Assembly (NCBI GenBank): GCA_964017235.1
Contig: OZ024938.1
Span: 56,845,816-56,909,815, forward strand
Length of the DNA: 64,000 nucleotides
From: Sabellastarte sp. h YS-2021
Taxonomy: Eukaryota > Annelida > Polychaeta > Sabellida > Sabellidae
Direction: 5' to 3'
Translations under genes and position numbers: made by a program
Shown: in pieces, positions 10,601-26,429 of the stretch
How positions within the stretch are numbered: position 1 is the first letter of the stretch
How the letters are laid out: every line of letters starts with the position of its first letter
The notes under the pieces: generated by a model
The model's database searches: none
The model's input: only the letters and a program-made list of their open reading frames with translations
What the model was told of the DNA's origin: nothing

Positions 10601-13600
10601 ATATATTTGACATTTACCACCTGAGGGTGGGTCATAGGGCCCCCCCACACCCCGGAAATTGAAATTTTTAAAGTGTCCCTCGAGTTGGCCAGCTCAATAC
10701 AAATTCATTTTCTGATATAAATTGAGTTTCCTGTGAAAATTTCAGCCAGATTGACCCACTTTAAGGGGTGTTTTGGGCTGATTTGGCATTTTATGAATCT
10801 CTCGCCAACTACACTCCCTTAACCTGCACTTTGGACTAGATGTCAATTTCTCAAACAACACACTATTAAAATTCACTTCAGTGGCGACTCCTGTAGGAAA
10901 CAATATGGTTTTCAACCTTGAATCTACCTTAATTGAGAATATATCAGCATTTCCTGATACAGCCACCTGTGGCTGTATTTTGGCCTTCCTGGACCACATA
11001 TGACGCATATGACACCACTGGTATACCAGATGTAATCCTAAAACCTATGCAATCAGATTTAGTGCATGGCAAGTGATTTTTGGGCCAAATTTCAGACTTA
11101 TAGACCAATATTTTGTACTGGTTTGGGCTGATTTACATCTATTTTTGGCTGTTTTTACAACATTTCTTGGGTGTAATAATTTCTGATCAGACATGTAATG
11201 CTCCAAATGCGCCTAAAATATCCTCAATAATTATTAGAATAAGCATGAAATTAAATGTGGGCTTCATATTGGCAATATTATGATATATTTGACATTTACC
11301 ACCTGAGGGTGGGTCATAGGGCCCCCCCACACCCCGGAAATTGAAATTTTTAAAGTGTCCCTCGAGTTGGCCAGCTCAATACAAATTCATTTTCTGATAT
11401 AAATTGAGTTTCCTGTGAAAATTTCAGCCAGATTGACCCACTTTAAGGGGTGTTTTGGGCTGATTTGGCATTTTATGAATCTCTCGCCAACTACACTCCC
11501 TTAACCTGCACTTTGGACTAGATGTCAATTTCTCAAACAACACACTATTAAAATTCACTTCAGTGGCGACTCCTGTAGGAAACAATATGGTTTTCAACCT
11601 TGAATCTACCTTAATTGAGAATATATCAGCATTTCCTGATACAGCCACCTGTGGCTGTATTTTGGCCTTCCTGGACCACATATGACGCATATGACACCAC
11701 TGGTATACCAGATGTAATCCTAAAACCTATGCAATCAGATTTAGTGCATGGCAAGTGATTTTTGGGCCAAATTTCAGACTTATAGACCAATATTTTGTAC
11801 TGGTTTGGGCTGATTTACATCTATTTTTGGCTGTTTTTACAACATTTCTTGGGTGTAATAATTTCTGATCAGACATGTAATGCTCCAAATGCGCCTAAAA
11901 TATCCTCAATAATTATTAGAATAAGCATGAAATTAAATGTGGGCTTCATATTGGCAATATTATGATATATTTGACATTTACCACCTGAGGGTGGGTCATA
12001 GGGCCCCCCCACACCCCGGAAATTGAAATTTTTAAAGTGTCCCTCGAGTTGGCCAGCTCAATACAAATTCATTTTCTGATATAAATTGAGTTTCCTGTGA
12101 AAATTTCAGCCAGATTGACCCACTTTAAGGGGTGTTTTGGGCTGATTTGGCATTTTATGAATCTCTCGCCAACTACACTCCCTTAACCTGCACTTTGGAC
12201 TAGATGTCAATTTCTCAAACAACACACTATTAAAATTCACTTCAGTGGCGACTCCTGTAGGAAACAATATGGTTTTCAACCTTGAATCTACCTTAATTGA
12301 GAATATATCAGCATTTCCTGATACAGCCACCTGTGGCTGTATTTTGGCCTTCCTGGACCACATATGACGCATATGACACCACTGGTATACCAGATGTAAT
12401 CCTAAAACCTATGCAATCAGATTTAGTGCATGGCAAGTGATTTTTGGGCCAAATTTCAGACTTATAGACCAATATTTTGTACTGGTTTGGGCTGATTTAC
12501 ATCTATTTTTGGCTGTTTTTACAACATTTCTTGGGTGTAATAATTTCTGATCAGACATGTAATGCTCCAAATGCGCCTAAAATATCCTCAATAATTATTA
12601 GAATAAGCATGAAATTAAATGTGGGCTTCATATTGGCAATATTATGATATATTTGACATTTACCACCTGAGGGTGGGTCATAGGGCCCCCCCACACCCCG
12701 GAAATTGAAATTTTTAAAGTGTCCCTCGAGTTGGCCAGCTCAATACAAATTCATTTTCTGATATAAATTGAGTTTCCTGTGAAAATTTCAGCCAGATTGA
12801 CCCACTTTAAGGGGTGTTTTGGGCTGATTTGGCATTTTATGAATCTCTCGCCAACTACACTCCCTTAACCTGCACTTTGGACTAGATGTCAATTTCTCAA
12901 ACAACACACTATTAAAATTCACTTCAGTGGCGACTCCTGTAGGAAACAATATGGTTTTCAACCTTGAATCTACCTTAATTGAGAATATATCAGCATTTCC
13001 TGATACAGCCACCTGTGGCTGTATTTTGGCCTTCCTGGACCACATATGACGCATATGACACCACTGGTATACCAGATGTAATCCTAAAACCTATGCAATC
13101 AGATTTAGTGCATGGCAAGTGATTTTTGGGCCAAATTTCAGACTTATAGACCAATATTTTGTACTGGTTTGGGCTGATTTACATCTATTTTTGGCTGTTT
13201 TTACAACATTTCTTGGGTGTAATAATTTCTGATCAGACATGTAATGCTCCAAATGCGCCTAAAATATCCTCAATAATTATTAGAATAAGCATGAAATTAA
13301 ATGTGGGCTTCATATTGGCAATATTATGATATATTTGACATTTACCACCTGAGGGTGGGTCATAGGGCCCCCCCACACCCCGGAAATTGAAATTTTTAAA
13401 GTGTCCCTCGAGTTGGCCAGCTCAATACAAATTCATTTTCTGATATAAATTGAGTTTCCTGTGAAAATTTCAGCCAGATTGACCCACTTTAAGGGGTGTT
13501 TTGGGCTGATTTGGCATTTTATGAATCTCTCGCCAACTACACTCCCTTAACCTGCACTTTGGACTAGATGTCAATTTCTCAAACAACACACTATTAAAAT

Positions 13601-16600
13601 TCACTTCAGTGGCGACTCCTGTAGGAAACAATATGATTTTCAACCTTGAATCTACCTTAATTGAGAATATATCAGCATTTCCTGATACAGCCACCTGTGG
13701 CTGTATTTTGGCCTTCCTGGACCACATATGACGCATATGACACCACTGGTATACCAGATGTAATCCTAAAACCTATGCAATCAGATTTAGTGCATGGCAA
13801 GTGATTTTTGGGCCAAATTTCAGACTTATAGACCAATATTTTGTACTGGTTTGGGCTGATTTACATCTATTTTTGGCTGTTTTTACAACATTTCTTGGGT
13901 GTAATAATTTCTGATCAGACATGTAATGCTCCAAATGCGCCTAAAATATCCTCAATAATTATTAGAATAAGCATGAAATTAAATGTGGGCTTCATATTGG
14001 CAATATTATGATATATTTGACATTTACCACCTGAGGGTGGGTCATAGGGCCCCCCCACACCCCGGAAATTGAAATTTTTAAAGTGTCCCTCGAGTTGGCC
14101 AGCTCAATACAAATTCATTTTCTGATATAAATTGAGTTTCCTGTGAAAATTTCAGCCAGATTGACCCACTTTAAGGGGTGTTTTGGGCTGATTTGGCATT
14201 TTATGAATCTCTCGCCAACTACACTCCCTTAACCTGCACTTTGGACTAGATGTCAATTTCTCAAACAACACACTATTAAAATTCACTTCAGTGGCGACTC
14301 CTGTAGGAAACAATATGGTTTTCAACCTTGAATCTACCTTAATTGAGAATATATCAGCATTTCCTGATACAGCCACCTGTGGCTGTATTTTGGCCTTCCT
14401 GGACCACATATGACGCATATGACACCACTGGTATACCAGATGTAATCCTAAAACCTATGCAATCAGATTTAGTGCATGGCAAGTGATTTTTGGGCCAAAT
14501 TTCAGACTTATAGACCAATATTTTGTACTGGTTTGGGCTGATTTACATCTATTTTTGGCTGTTTTTACAACATTTCTTGGGTGTAATAATTTCTGATCAG
14601 ACATGTAATGCTCCAAATGCGCCTAAAATATCCTCAATAATTATTAGAATAAGCATGAAATTAAATGTGGGCTTCATATTGGCAATATTATGATATATTT
14701 GACATTTACCACCTGAGGGTGGGTCATAGGGCCCCCCCACACCCCGGAAATTGAAATTTTTAAAGTGTCCCTCGAGTTGGCCAGCTCAATACAAATTCAT
14801 TTTCTGATATAAATTGAGTTTCCTGTGAAAATTTCAGCCAGATTGACCCACTTTAAGGGGTGTTTTGGGCTGATTTGGCATTTTATGAATCTCTCGCCAA
14901 CTACACTCCCTTAACCTGCACTTTGGACTAGATGTCAATTTCTCAAACAACACACTATTAAAATTCACTTCAGTGGCGACTCCTGTAGGAAACAATATGG
15001 TTTTCAACCTTGAATCTACCTTAATTGAGAATATATCAGCATTTCCTGATACAGCCACCTGTGGCTGTATTTTGGCCTTCCTGGACCACATATGACGCAT
15101 ATGACACCACTGGTATACCAGATGTAATCCTAAAACCTATGCAATCAGATTTAGTGCATGGCAAGTGATTTTTGGGCCAAATTTCAGACTTATAGACCAA
15201 TATTTTGTACTGGTTTGGGCTGATTTACATCTATTTTTGGCTGTTTTTACAACATTTCTTGGGTGTAATAATTTCTGATCAGACATGTAATGCTCCAAAT
15301 GCGCCTAAAATATCCTCAATAATTATTAGAATAAGCATGAAATTAAATGTGGGCTTCATATTGGCAATATTATGATATATTTGACATTTACCACCTGAGG
15401 GTGGGTCATAGGGCCCCCCCACACCCCGGAAATTGAAATTTTTAAAGTGTCCCTCGAGTTGGCCAGCTCAATACAAATTCATTTTCTGATATAAATTGAG
15501 TTTCCTGTGAAAATTTCAGCCAGATTGACCCACTTTAAGGGGTGTTTTGGGCTGATTTGGCATTTTATGAATCTCTCGCCAACTACACTCCCTTAACCTG
15601 CACTTTGGACTAGATGTCAATTTCTCAAACAACACACTATTAAAATTCACTTCAGTGGCGACTCCTGTAGGAAACAATATGGTTTTCAACCTTGAATCTA
15701 CCTTAATTGAGAATATATCAGCATTTCCTGATACAGCCACCTGTGGCTGTATTTTGGCCTTCCTGGACCACATATGACGCATATGACACCACTGGTATAC
15801 CAGATGTAATCCTAAAACCTATGCAATCAGATTTAGTGCATGGCAAGTGATTTTTGGGCCAAATTTCAGACTTATAGACCAATATTTTGTACTGGTTTGG
15901 GCTGATTTACATCTATTTTTGGCTGTTTTTACAACATTTCTTGGGTGTAATAATTTCTGATCAGACATGTAATGCTCCAAATGCGCCTAAAATATCCTCA
16001 ATAATTATTAGAATAAGCATGAAATTAAATGTGGGCTTCATATTGGCAATATTATGATATATTTGACATTTACCACCTGAGGGTGGGTCATAGGGCCCCC
16101 CCACACCCCGGAAATTGAAATTTTTAAAGTGTCCCTCGAGTTGGCCAGCTCAATACAAATTCATTTTCTGATATAAATTGAGTTTCCTGTGAAAATTTCA
16201 GCCAGATTGACCCACTTTAAGGGGTGTTTTGGGCTGATTTGGCATTTTATGAATCTCTCGCCAACTACACTCCCTTAACCTGCACTTTGGACTAGATGTC
16301 AATTTCTCAAACAACACACTATTAAAATTCACTTCAGTGGCGACTCCTGTAGGAAACAATATGGTTTTCAACCTTGAATCTACCTTAATTGAGAATATAT
16401 CAGCATTTCCTGATACAGCCACCTGTGGCTGTATTTTGGCCTTTCTGGACCACATATGACGCATATGACACCACTGGTATACCAGATGTAATCCTAAAAC
16501 CTATGCAATCAGATTTAGTGCATGGCAAGTGATTTTTGGGCCAAATTTCAGACTTATAGACCAATATTTTGTACTGGTTTGGGCTGATTTACATCTATTT

Positions 16601-19600
16601 TTGGCTGTTTTTACAACATTTCTTGGGTGTAATAATTTCTGATCAGACATGTAGTGCTCCAAATGCGCCTAAAATATCCTCAATAATTATTAGAATAAGC
16701 ATGAAATTAAATGTGGGCTTCATATTGGCAATATTATGATATATTTGACATTTACCACCTGAGGGTGGGTCATAGGGCCCCCCCACACCCCGGAAATTGA
16801 AATTTTTAAAGTGTCCCTCGAGTTGGCCAGCTCAATACAAATTCATTTTCTGATATAAATTGAGTTTCCTGTGAAAATTTCAGCCAGATTGACCCACTTT
16901 AAGGGGTGTTTTGGGCTGATTTGGCATTTTATGAATCTCTCGCCAACTACACTCCCTTAACCTGCACTTTGGACTAGATGTCAATTTCTCAAACAACACA
17001 CTATTAAAATTCACTTCAGTGGCGACTCCTGTAGGAAACAATATGGTTTTCAACCTTGAATCTACCTTAATTGAGAATATATCAGCATTTCCTGATACAG
17101 CCACCTGTGGCTGTATTTTGGCCTTCCTGGACCACATATGACGCATATGACACCACTGGTATACCAGATGTAATCCTAAAACCTATGCAATCAGATTTAG
17201 TGCATGGCAAGTGATTTTTGGGCCAAATTTCAGACTTATAGACCAATATTTTGTACTGGTTTGGGCTGATTTACATCTATTTTTGGCTGTTTTTACAACA
17301 TTTCTTGGGTGTAATAATTTCTGATCAGACATGTAATGCTCCAAATGCGCCTAAAATATCCTCAATAATTATTAGAATAAGCATGAAATTAAATGTGGGC
17401 TTCATATTGGCAATATTATGATATATTTGACATTTACCACCTGAGGGTGGGTCATAGGGCCCCCCCACACCCCGGAAATTGAAATTTTTAAAGTGTCCCT
17501 CGAGTTGGCCAGCTCAATACAAATTCATTTTCTGATATAAATTGAGTTTCCTGTGAAAATTTCAGCCAGATTGACCCACTTTAAGGGGTGTTTTGGGCTG
17601 ATTTGGCATTTTATGAATCTCTCGCCAACTACACTCCCTTAACCTGCACTTTGGACTAGATGTCAATTTCTCAAACAACACACTATTAAAATTCACTTCA
17701 GTGGCGACTCCTGTAGGAAACAATATGGTTTTCAACCTTGAATCTACCTTAATTGAGAATATATCAGCATTTCCTGATACAGCCACCTGTGGCTGTATTT
17801 TGGCCTTCCTGGACCACATATGACGCATATGACACCACTGGTATACCAGATGTAATCCTAAAACCTATGCAATCAGATTTAGTGCATGGCAAGTGATTTT
17901 TGGGCCAAATTTCAGACTTATAGACCAATATTTTGTACTGGTTTGGGCTGATTTACATCTATTTTTGGCTGTTTTTACAACATTTCTTGGGTGTAATAAT
18001 TTCTGATCAGACATGTAATGCTCCAAATGCGCCTAAAATATCCTCAATAATTATTAGAATAAGCATGAAATTAAATGTGGGCTTCATATTGGCAATATTA
18101 TGATATATTTGACATTTACCACCTGAGGGTGGGTCATAGGGCCCCCCCACACCCCGGAAATTGAAATTTTTAAAGTGTCCCTCGAGTTGGCCAGCTCAAT
18201 ACAAATTCATTTTCTGATATAAATTGAGTTTCCTGTGAAAATTTCAGCCAGATTGACCCACTTTAAGGGGTGTTTTGGGCTGATTTGGCATTTTATGAAT
18301 CTCTCGCCAACTACACTCCCTTAACCTGCACTTTGGACTAGATGTCAATTTCTCAAACAACACACTATTAAAATTCACTTCAGTGGCGACTCCTGTAGGA
18401 AACAATATGGTTTTCAACCTTGAATCTACCTTAATTGAGAATATATCAGCATTTCCTGATACAGCCACCTGTGGCTGTATTTTGGCCTTCCTGGACCACA
18501 TATGACGCATATGACACCACTGGTATACCAGATGTAATCCTAAAACCTATGCAATCAGATTTAGTGCATGGCAAGTGATTTTTGGGCCAAATTTCAGACT
18601 TATAGACCAATATTTTGTACTGGTTTGGGCTGATTTACATCTATTTTTGGCTGTTTTTACAACATTTCTTGGGTGTAATAATTTCTGATCAGACATGTAA
18701 TGCTCCAAATGCGCCTAAAATATCCTCAATAATTATTAGAATAAGCATGAAATTAAATGTGGGCTTCATATTGGCAATATTATGATATATTTGACATTTA
18801 CCACCTGAGGGTGGGTCATAGGGCCCCCCCACACCCCGGAAATTGAAATTTTTAAAGTGTCCCTCGAGTTGGCCAGCTCAATACAAATTCATTTTCTGAT
18901 ATAAATTGAGTTTCCTGTGAAAATTTCAGCCAGATTGACCCACTTTAAGGGGTGTTTTGGGCTGATTTGGCATTTTATGAATCTCTCGCCAACTACACTC
19001 CCTTAACCTGCACTTTGGACTAGATGTCAATTTCTCAAACAACACACTATTAAAATTCACTTCAGTGGCGACTCCTGTAGGAAACAATATGGTTTTCAAC
19101 CTTGAATCTACCTTAATTGAGAATATATCAGCATTTCCTGATACAGCCACCTGTGGCTGTATTTTGGCCTTCCTGGACCACATATGACGCATATGACACC
19201 ACTGGTATACCAGATGTAATCCTAAAACCTATGCAATCAGATTTAGTGCATGGCAAGTGATTTTGGGGCCAAATTTCAGACTTATAGACCAATATTTTGT
19301 ACTGGTTTGGGCTGATTTACATCTATTTTTGGCTGTTTTTACAACATTTCTTGGGTGTAATAATTTCTGATCAGACATGTAATGCTCCAAATGCGCCTAA
19401 AATATCCTCAATAATTATTAGAATAAGCATGAAATTAAATGTGGGCTTCATATTGGCAATATTATGATATATTTGACATTTACCACCTGAGGGTGGGTCA
19501 TAGGGCCCCCCCACACCCCGGAAATTGAAATTTTTAAAGTGTCCCTCGAGTTGGCCAGCTCAATACAAATTCATTTTCTGATATAAATTGAGTTTCCTGT

Positions 19601-22600
19601 GAAAATTTCAGCCAGATTGACCCACTTTAAGGGGTGTTTTGGGCTGATTTGGCATTTTATGAATCTCTCGCCAACTACACTCCCTTAACCTGCACTTTGG
19701 ACTAGATGTCAATTTCTCAAACAACACACTATTAAAATTCACTTCAGTGGCGACTCCTGTAGGAAACAATATGGTTTTCAACCTTGAATCTACCTTAATT
19801 GAGAATATATCAGCATTTCCTGATACAGCCACCTGTGGCTGTATTTTGGCCTTCCTGGACCACATATGACGCATATGACACCACTGGTATACCAGATGTA
19901 ATCCTAAAACCTATGCAATCAGATTTAGTGCATGGCAAGTGATTTTTGGGCCAAATTTCAGACTTATAGACCAATATTTTGTACTGGTTTGGGCTGATTT
20001 ACATCTATTTTTGGCTGTTTTTACAACATTTCTTGGGTGTAATAATTTCTGATCAGACATGTAATGCTCCAAATGCGCCTAAAATATCCTCAATAATTAT
20101 TAGAATAAGCATGAAATTAAATGTGGGCTTCATATTGGCAATATTATGATATATTTGACATTTACCACCTGAGGGTGGGTCATAGGGCCCCCCCACACCC
20201 CGGAAATTGAAATTTTTAAAGTGTCCCTCGAGTTGGCCAGCTCAATACAAATTCATTTTCTGATATAAATTGAGTTTCCTGTGAAAATTTCAGCCAGATT
20301 GACCCACTTTAAGGGGTGTTTTGGGCTGATTTGGCATTTTATGAATCTCTCGCCAACTACACTCCCTTAACCTGCACTTTGGACTAGATGTCAATTTCTC
20401 AAACAACACACTATTAAAATTCACTTCAGTGGCGACTCCTGTAGGAAACAATATGGTTTTCAACCTTGAATCTACCTTAATTGAGAATATATCAGCATTT
20501 CCTGATACAGCCACCTGTGGCTGTATTTTGGCCTTCCTGGACCACATATGACGCATATGACACCACTGGTATACCAGATGTAATCCTAAAACCTATGCAA
20601 TCAGATTTAGTGCATGGCAAGTGATTTTGGGGCCAAATTTCAGACTTATAGACCAATATTTTGTACTGGTTTGGGCTGATTTACATCTATTTTTGGCTGT
20701 TTTTACAACATTTCTTGGGTGTAATAATTTCTGATCAGACATGTAATGCTCCAAATGCGCCTAAAATATCCTCAATAATTATTAGAATAAGCATGAAATT
20801 AAATGTGGGCTTCATATTGGCAATATTATGATATATTTGACATTTACCACCTGAGGGTGGGTCATAGGGCCCCCCCACACCCCGGAAATTGAAATTTTTA
20901 AAGTGTCCCTCGAGTTGGCCAGCTCAATACAAATTCATTTTCTGATATAAATTGAGTTTCCTGTGAAAATTTCAGCCAGATTGACCCACTTTAAGGGGTG
21001 TTTTGGGCTGATTTGGCATTTTATGAATCTCTCGCCAACTACACTCCCTTAACCTGCACTTTGGACTAGATGTCAATTTCTCAAACAACACACTATTAAA
21101 ATTCACTTCAGTGGCGACTCCTGTAGGAAACAATATGGTTTTCAACCTTGAATCTACCTTAATTGAGAATATATCAGCATTTCCTGATACAGCCACCTGT
21201 GGCTGTATTTTGGCCTTCCTGGACCACATATGACGCATATGACACCACTGGTATACCAGATGTAATCCTAAAACCTATGCAATCAGATTTAGTGCATGGC
21301 AAGTGATTTTTGGGCCAAATTTCAGACTTATAGACCAATATTTTGTACTGGTTTGGGCTGATTTACATCTATTTTTGGCTGTTTTTACAACATTTCTTGG
21401 GTGTAATAATTTCTATTCAGACATGTAGTGCTCCAAATGCGCCTAAAATAACCTCAATAATTATTAGAATAAGCATGAAATTAAATGTGGGCTTCATATT
21501 GGCAATATTATGATATATTTGACATTTACCACCTGAGGGTGGGTCATAGGGCCCCCCCACACCCCGGAAATTGAAATTTTTAAAGTGTCCCTCGAGTTGG
21601 CCAGCTCAATACAAATTCATTTTCTGATATAAATTGAGTTTCCTGTGAAAATTTCAGCCAGATTGACCCACTTTAAGGGGTGTTTTGGGCTGATTTGGCA
21701 TTTTATGAATCTCTCGCCAACTACACTCCCTTAACCTGCACTTTGGACTAGATGTCAATTTCTCAAACAACACACTATTAAAATTCACTTCAGTGGCGAC
21801 TCCTGTAGGAAACAATATGGTTTTCAACCTTGAATCTACCTTAATTGAGAATATATCAGCATTTCCTGATACAGCCACCTGTGGCTGTATTTTGGCCTTC
21901 CTGGACCACATATGACGCATATGACACCACTGGTATACCAGATGTAATCCTAAAACCTATGCAATCAGATTTAGTGCATGGCAAGTGATTTTTGGGCCAA
22001 ATTTCAGACTTATAGACCAATATTTTGTACTGGTTTGGGCTGATTTACATCTATTTTTGGCTGTTTTTACAACATTTCTTGGGTGTAATAATTTCTGATC
22101 AGACATGTAATGCTCCAAATGCGCCTAAAATATCCTCAATAATTATTAGAATAAGCATGAAATTAAATGTGGGCTTCATATTGGCAATATTATGATATAT
22201 TTGACATTTACCACCTGAGGGTGGGTCATAGGGCCCCCCCACACCCCGGAAATTGAAATTTTTAAAGTGTCCCTCGAGTTGGCCAGCTCAATACAAATTC
22301 ATTTTCTGATATAAATTGAGTTTCCTGTGAAAATTTCAGCCAGATTGACCCACTTTAAGGGGTGTTTTGGGCTGATTTGGCATTTTATGAATCTCTCGCC
22401 AACTACACTCCCTTAACCTGCACTTTGGACTAGATGTCAATTTCTCAAACAACACACTATTAAAATTCACTTCAGTGGCGACTCCTGTAGGAAACAATAT
22501 GGTTTTCAACCTTGAATCTACCTTAATTGAGAATATATCAGCATTTCCTGATACAGCCACCTGTGGCTGTATTTTGGCCTTCCTGGACCACATATGACGC

Positions 22601-23698
22601 ATATGACACCACTGGTATACCAGATGTAATCCTAAAACCTATGCAATCAGATTTAGTGCATGGCAAGTGATTTTTGGGCCAAATTTCAGACTTATAGACC
22701 AATATTTTGTACTGGTTTGGGCTGATTTACATCTATTTTTGGCTGTTTTTACAACATTTCTTGGGTGTAATAATTTCTGATCAGACATGTAATGCTCCAA
22801 ATGCGCCTAAAATATCCTCAATAATTATTAGAATAAGCATGAAATTAAATGTGGGCTTCATATTGGCAATATTATGATATATTTGACATTTACCACCTGA
22901 GGGTGGGTCATAGGGCCCCCCACACCCCGGAAATTGAAATTTTTAAAGTGTCCCTCGAGTTGGCCAGCTCAATACAAATTCATTTTCTGATATAAATTGA
23001 GTTTCCTGTGAAAATTTCAGCCAGATTGACCCACTTTAAGGGGTGTTTTGGGCTGATTTGGCATTTTATGAATCTCTCGCCAACTACACTCCCTTAACCT
23101 GCACTTTGGACTAGATGTCAATTTCTCAAACAACACACTATTAAAATTCACTTCAGTGGCGACTCCTGTAGGAAACAATATGGTTTTCAACCTTGAATCT
23201 ACCTTAATTGAGAATATATCAGCATTTCCTGATACAGCCACCTGTGGCTGTATTTTGGCCTTCCTGGACCACATATGACGCATATGACACCACTGGTATA
23301 CCAGATGTAATCCTAAAACCTATGCAATCAGATTTAGTGCATGGCAAGTGATTTTTGGGCCAAATTTCAGACTTATAGACCAATATTTTGTACTGGTTTG
23401 GGCTGATTTACATCTATTTTTGGCTGTTTTTACAACATTTCTTGGGTGTAATAATTTCTGATCAGACATGTAATGCTCCAAATGCGCCTAAAATATCCTC
23501 AATAATTATTAGAATAAGCATGAAATTAAATGTGGGCTTCATATTGGCAATATTATGATATATTTGACATTTACCACCTGAGGGTGGGTCATAGGGCCCC
23601 CCCACACCCCGGAAATTGAAATTTTTAAAGTGTCCCTCGAGTTGGCCAGCTCAATACAAATTCATTTTCTGATATAAATTGAGTTTCCTGTGAAAATT

Positions 23699-24382
23699 TC
23701 AGCCAGATTGACCCACTTTAATGGGTGTTTTGGGCTGATTTGGCATTTTATGAATCTCTCGCCAACTACACTCCCTTAACCTGCACTTTGGACTAGATGT
23801 CAATTTCTCAAACAACACACTATTAAAATTCACTTCAGTGGCGACTCCTGTAGGAAACAATATGGTTTTCAACCTTGAATCTACCTTAATTGAGAATATA
23901 TCAGCATTTCCTGATACAGCCACCTGTGGCTGTATTTTGGCCTTCCTGGACCACATATGACGCATATGACACCACTGGTATACCAGATGTAATCCTAAAA
24001 CCTATGCAAGCAGATTTAGTGCATGGCAAGTGATTTTGGGGCCAAATTTCAGACTTATAGACCAATATTTTGTACTGGTTTGGGCTGATTTACATCTATT
24101 TTTGGCTGTTTTTACAACATTTCTTGGGTGTAATAATTTCTGATCAGACATGTAATGCTCCAAATGCGCCTAAAATATCCTCAATAATTATTAGAATAAG
24201 CATGAAATTAAATGTGGGCTTCATATTGGCAATATTATGATATATTTGACATTTACCACCTGAGGGTGGGTCATAGGCCCCCCCCCCACACCCCGGAAAT
24301 TGAAATTTTTAAAGTGTCCCTCGAGTTGGCCAGCTCAATACAAATTCATTTTCTGATATAAATTGAGTTTCCTGTGAAAATT
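23699..24382. repeat. Marked monomer, first copy of a three-monomer duplication
   Basis: Four linked variants occur here: TTTAATGGGTG (consensus TTTAAGGGGTG), GCAAGCAG (consensus GCAATCAG), GTGATTTTGGGG, and a C-tract reading AGG followed by ten C. The same combination recurs 2048 bp downstream. The monomer is 684 bp because of the lengthened C-tract. Confidence 0.75.
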
Positions 24383-25746
24383 TCAGCCAGATTGACCCAC
24401 TTTAAGGGGTGTTTTGGGCTGATTTGGCATTTTATGAATCTCTCGCCAACTACACTCCCTTAACCTGCACTTTGGACTAGATGTCAATTTCTCAAACAAC
24501 ACACTATTAAAATTCACTTCAGTGGCGACTCCTGTAGGAAACAATATGGTTTTCAACCTTGAATCTACCTTAATTGAGAATATATCAGCATTTCCTGATA
24601 CAGCCACCTGTGGCTGTATTTTGGCCTTCCTGGACCACATATGACGCATATGACACCACTGGTATACCAGATGTAATCCTAAAACCTATGCAATCAGATT
24701 TAGTGCATGGCAAGTGATTTTTGGGCCAAATTTCAGACTTATAGACCAATATTTTGTACTGGTTTGGGCTGATTTACATCTATTTTTGGCTGTTTTTACA
24801 ACATTTCTTGGGTGTAATAATTTCTGATCAGACATGTAATGCTCCAAATGCGCCTAAAATATCCTCAATAATTATTAGAATAAGCATGAAATTAAATGTG
24901 GGCTTCATATTGGCAATATTATGATATATTTGACATTTACCACCTGAGGGTGGGTCATAGGGCCCCCCCACACCCCGGAAATTGAAATTTTTAAAGTGTC
25001 CCTCGAGTTGGCCAGCTCAATACAAATTCATTTTCTGATATAAATTGAGTTTCCTGTGAAAATTTCAGCCAGATTGACCCACTTTAAGGGGTGTTTTGGG
25101 CTGATTTGGCATTTTATGAATCTCTCGCCAACTACACTCCCTTAACCTGCACTTTGGACTAGATGTCAATTTCTCAAACAACACACTATTAAAATTCACT
25201 TCAGTGGCGACTCCTGTAGGAAACAATATGGTTTTCAACCTTGAATCTACCTTAATTGAGAATATATCAGCATTTCCTGATACAGCCACCTGTGGCTGTA
25301 TTTTGGCCTTCCTGGACCACATATGACGCATATGACACCACTGGTATACCAGATGTAATCCTAAAACCTATGCAATCAGATTTAGTGCATGGCAAGTGAT
25401 TTTTGGGCCAAATTTCAGACTTATAGACCAATATTTTGTACTGGTTTGGGCTGATTTACATCTATTTTTGGCTGTTTTTACAACATTTCTTGGGTGTAAT
25501 AATTTCTGATCAGACATGTAATGCTCCAAATGCGCCTAAAATATCCTCAATAATTATTAGAATAAGCATGAAATTAAATGTGGGCTTCATATTGGCAATA
25601 TTATGATATATTTGACATTTACCACCTGAGGGTGGGTCATAGGGCCCCCCCACACCCCGGAAATTGAAATTTTTAAAGTGTCCCTCGAGTTGGCCAGCTC
25701 AATACAAATTCATTTTCTGATATAAATTGAGTTTCCTGTGAAAATT

Positions 25747-26429
25747 TCAGCCAGATTGACCCACTTTAATGGGTGTTTTGGGCTGATTTGGCATTTTATG
25801 AATCTCTCGCCAACTACACTCCCTTAACCTGCACTTTGGACTAGATGTCAATTTCTCAAACAACACACTATTAAAATTCACTTCAGTGGCGACTCCTGTA
25901 GGAAACAATATGGTTTTCAACCTTGAATCTACCTTAATTGAGAATATATCAGCATTTCCTGATACAGCCACCTGTGGCTGTATTTTGGCCTTCCTGGACC
26001 ACATATGACGCATATGACACCACTGGTATACCAGATGTAATCCTAAAACCTATGCAAGCAGATTTAGTGCATGGCAAGTGATTTTGGGGCCAAATTTCAG
26101 ACTTATAGACCAATATTTTGTACTGGTTTGGGCTGATTTACATCTATTTTTGGCTGTTTTTACAACATTTCTTGGGTGTAATAATTTCTGATCAGACATG
26201 TAATGCTCCAAATGCGCCTAAAATATCCTCAATAATTATTAGAATAAGCATGAAATTAAATGTGGGCTTCATATTGGCAATATTATGATATATTTGACAT
26301 TTACCACCTGAGGGTGGGTCATAGGCCCCCCCCCACACCCCGGAAATTGAAATTTTTAAAGTGTCCCTCGAGTTGGCCAGCTCAATACAAATTCATTTTC
26401 TGATATAAATTGAGTTTCCTGTGAAAATT
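25747..26429. repeat. Marked monomer, second copy of a three-monomer duplication
   Basis: This carries the same four linked variants as the monomer at 23699, except that the C-tract has nine rather than ten C. The distance is 2048 bp, three monomers plus the two extra bases. The tract must therefore have changed length after the duplication. Confidence 0.75.
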
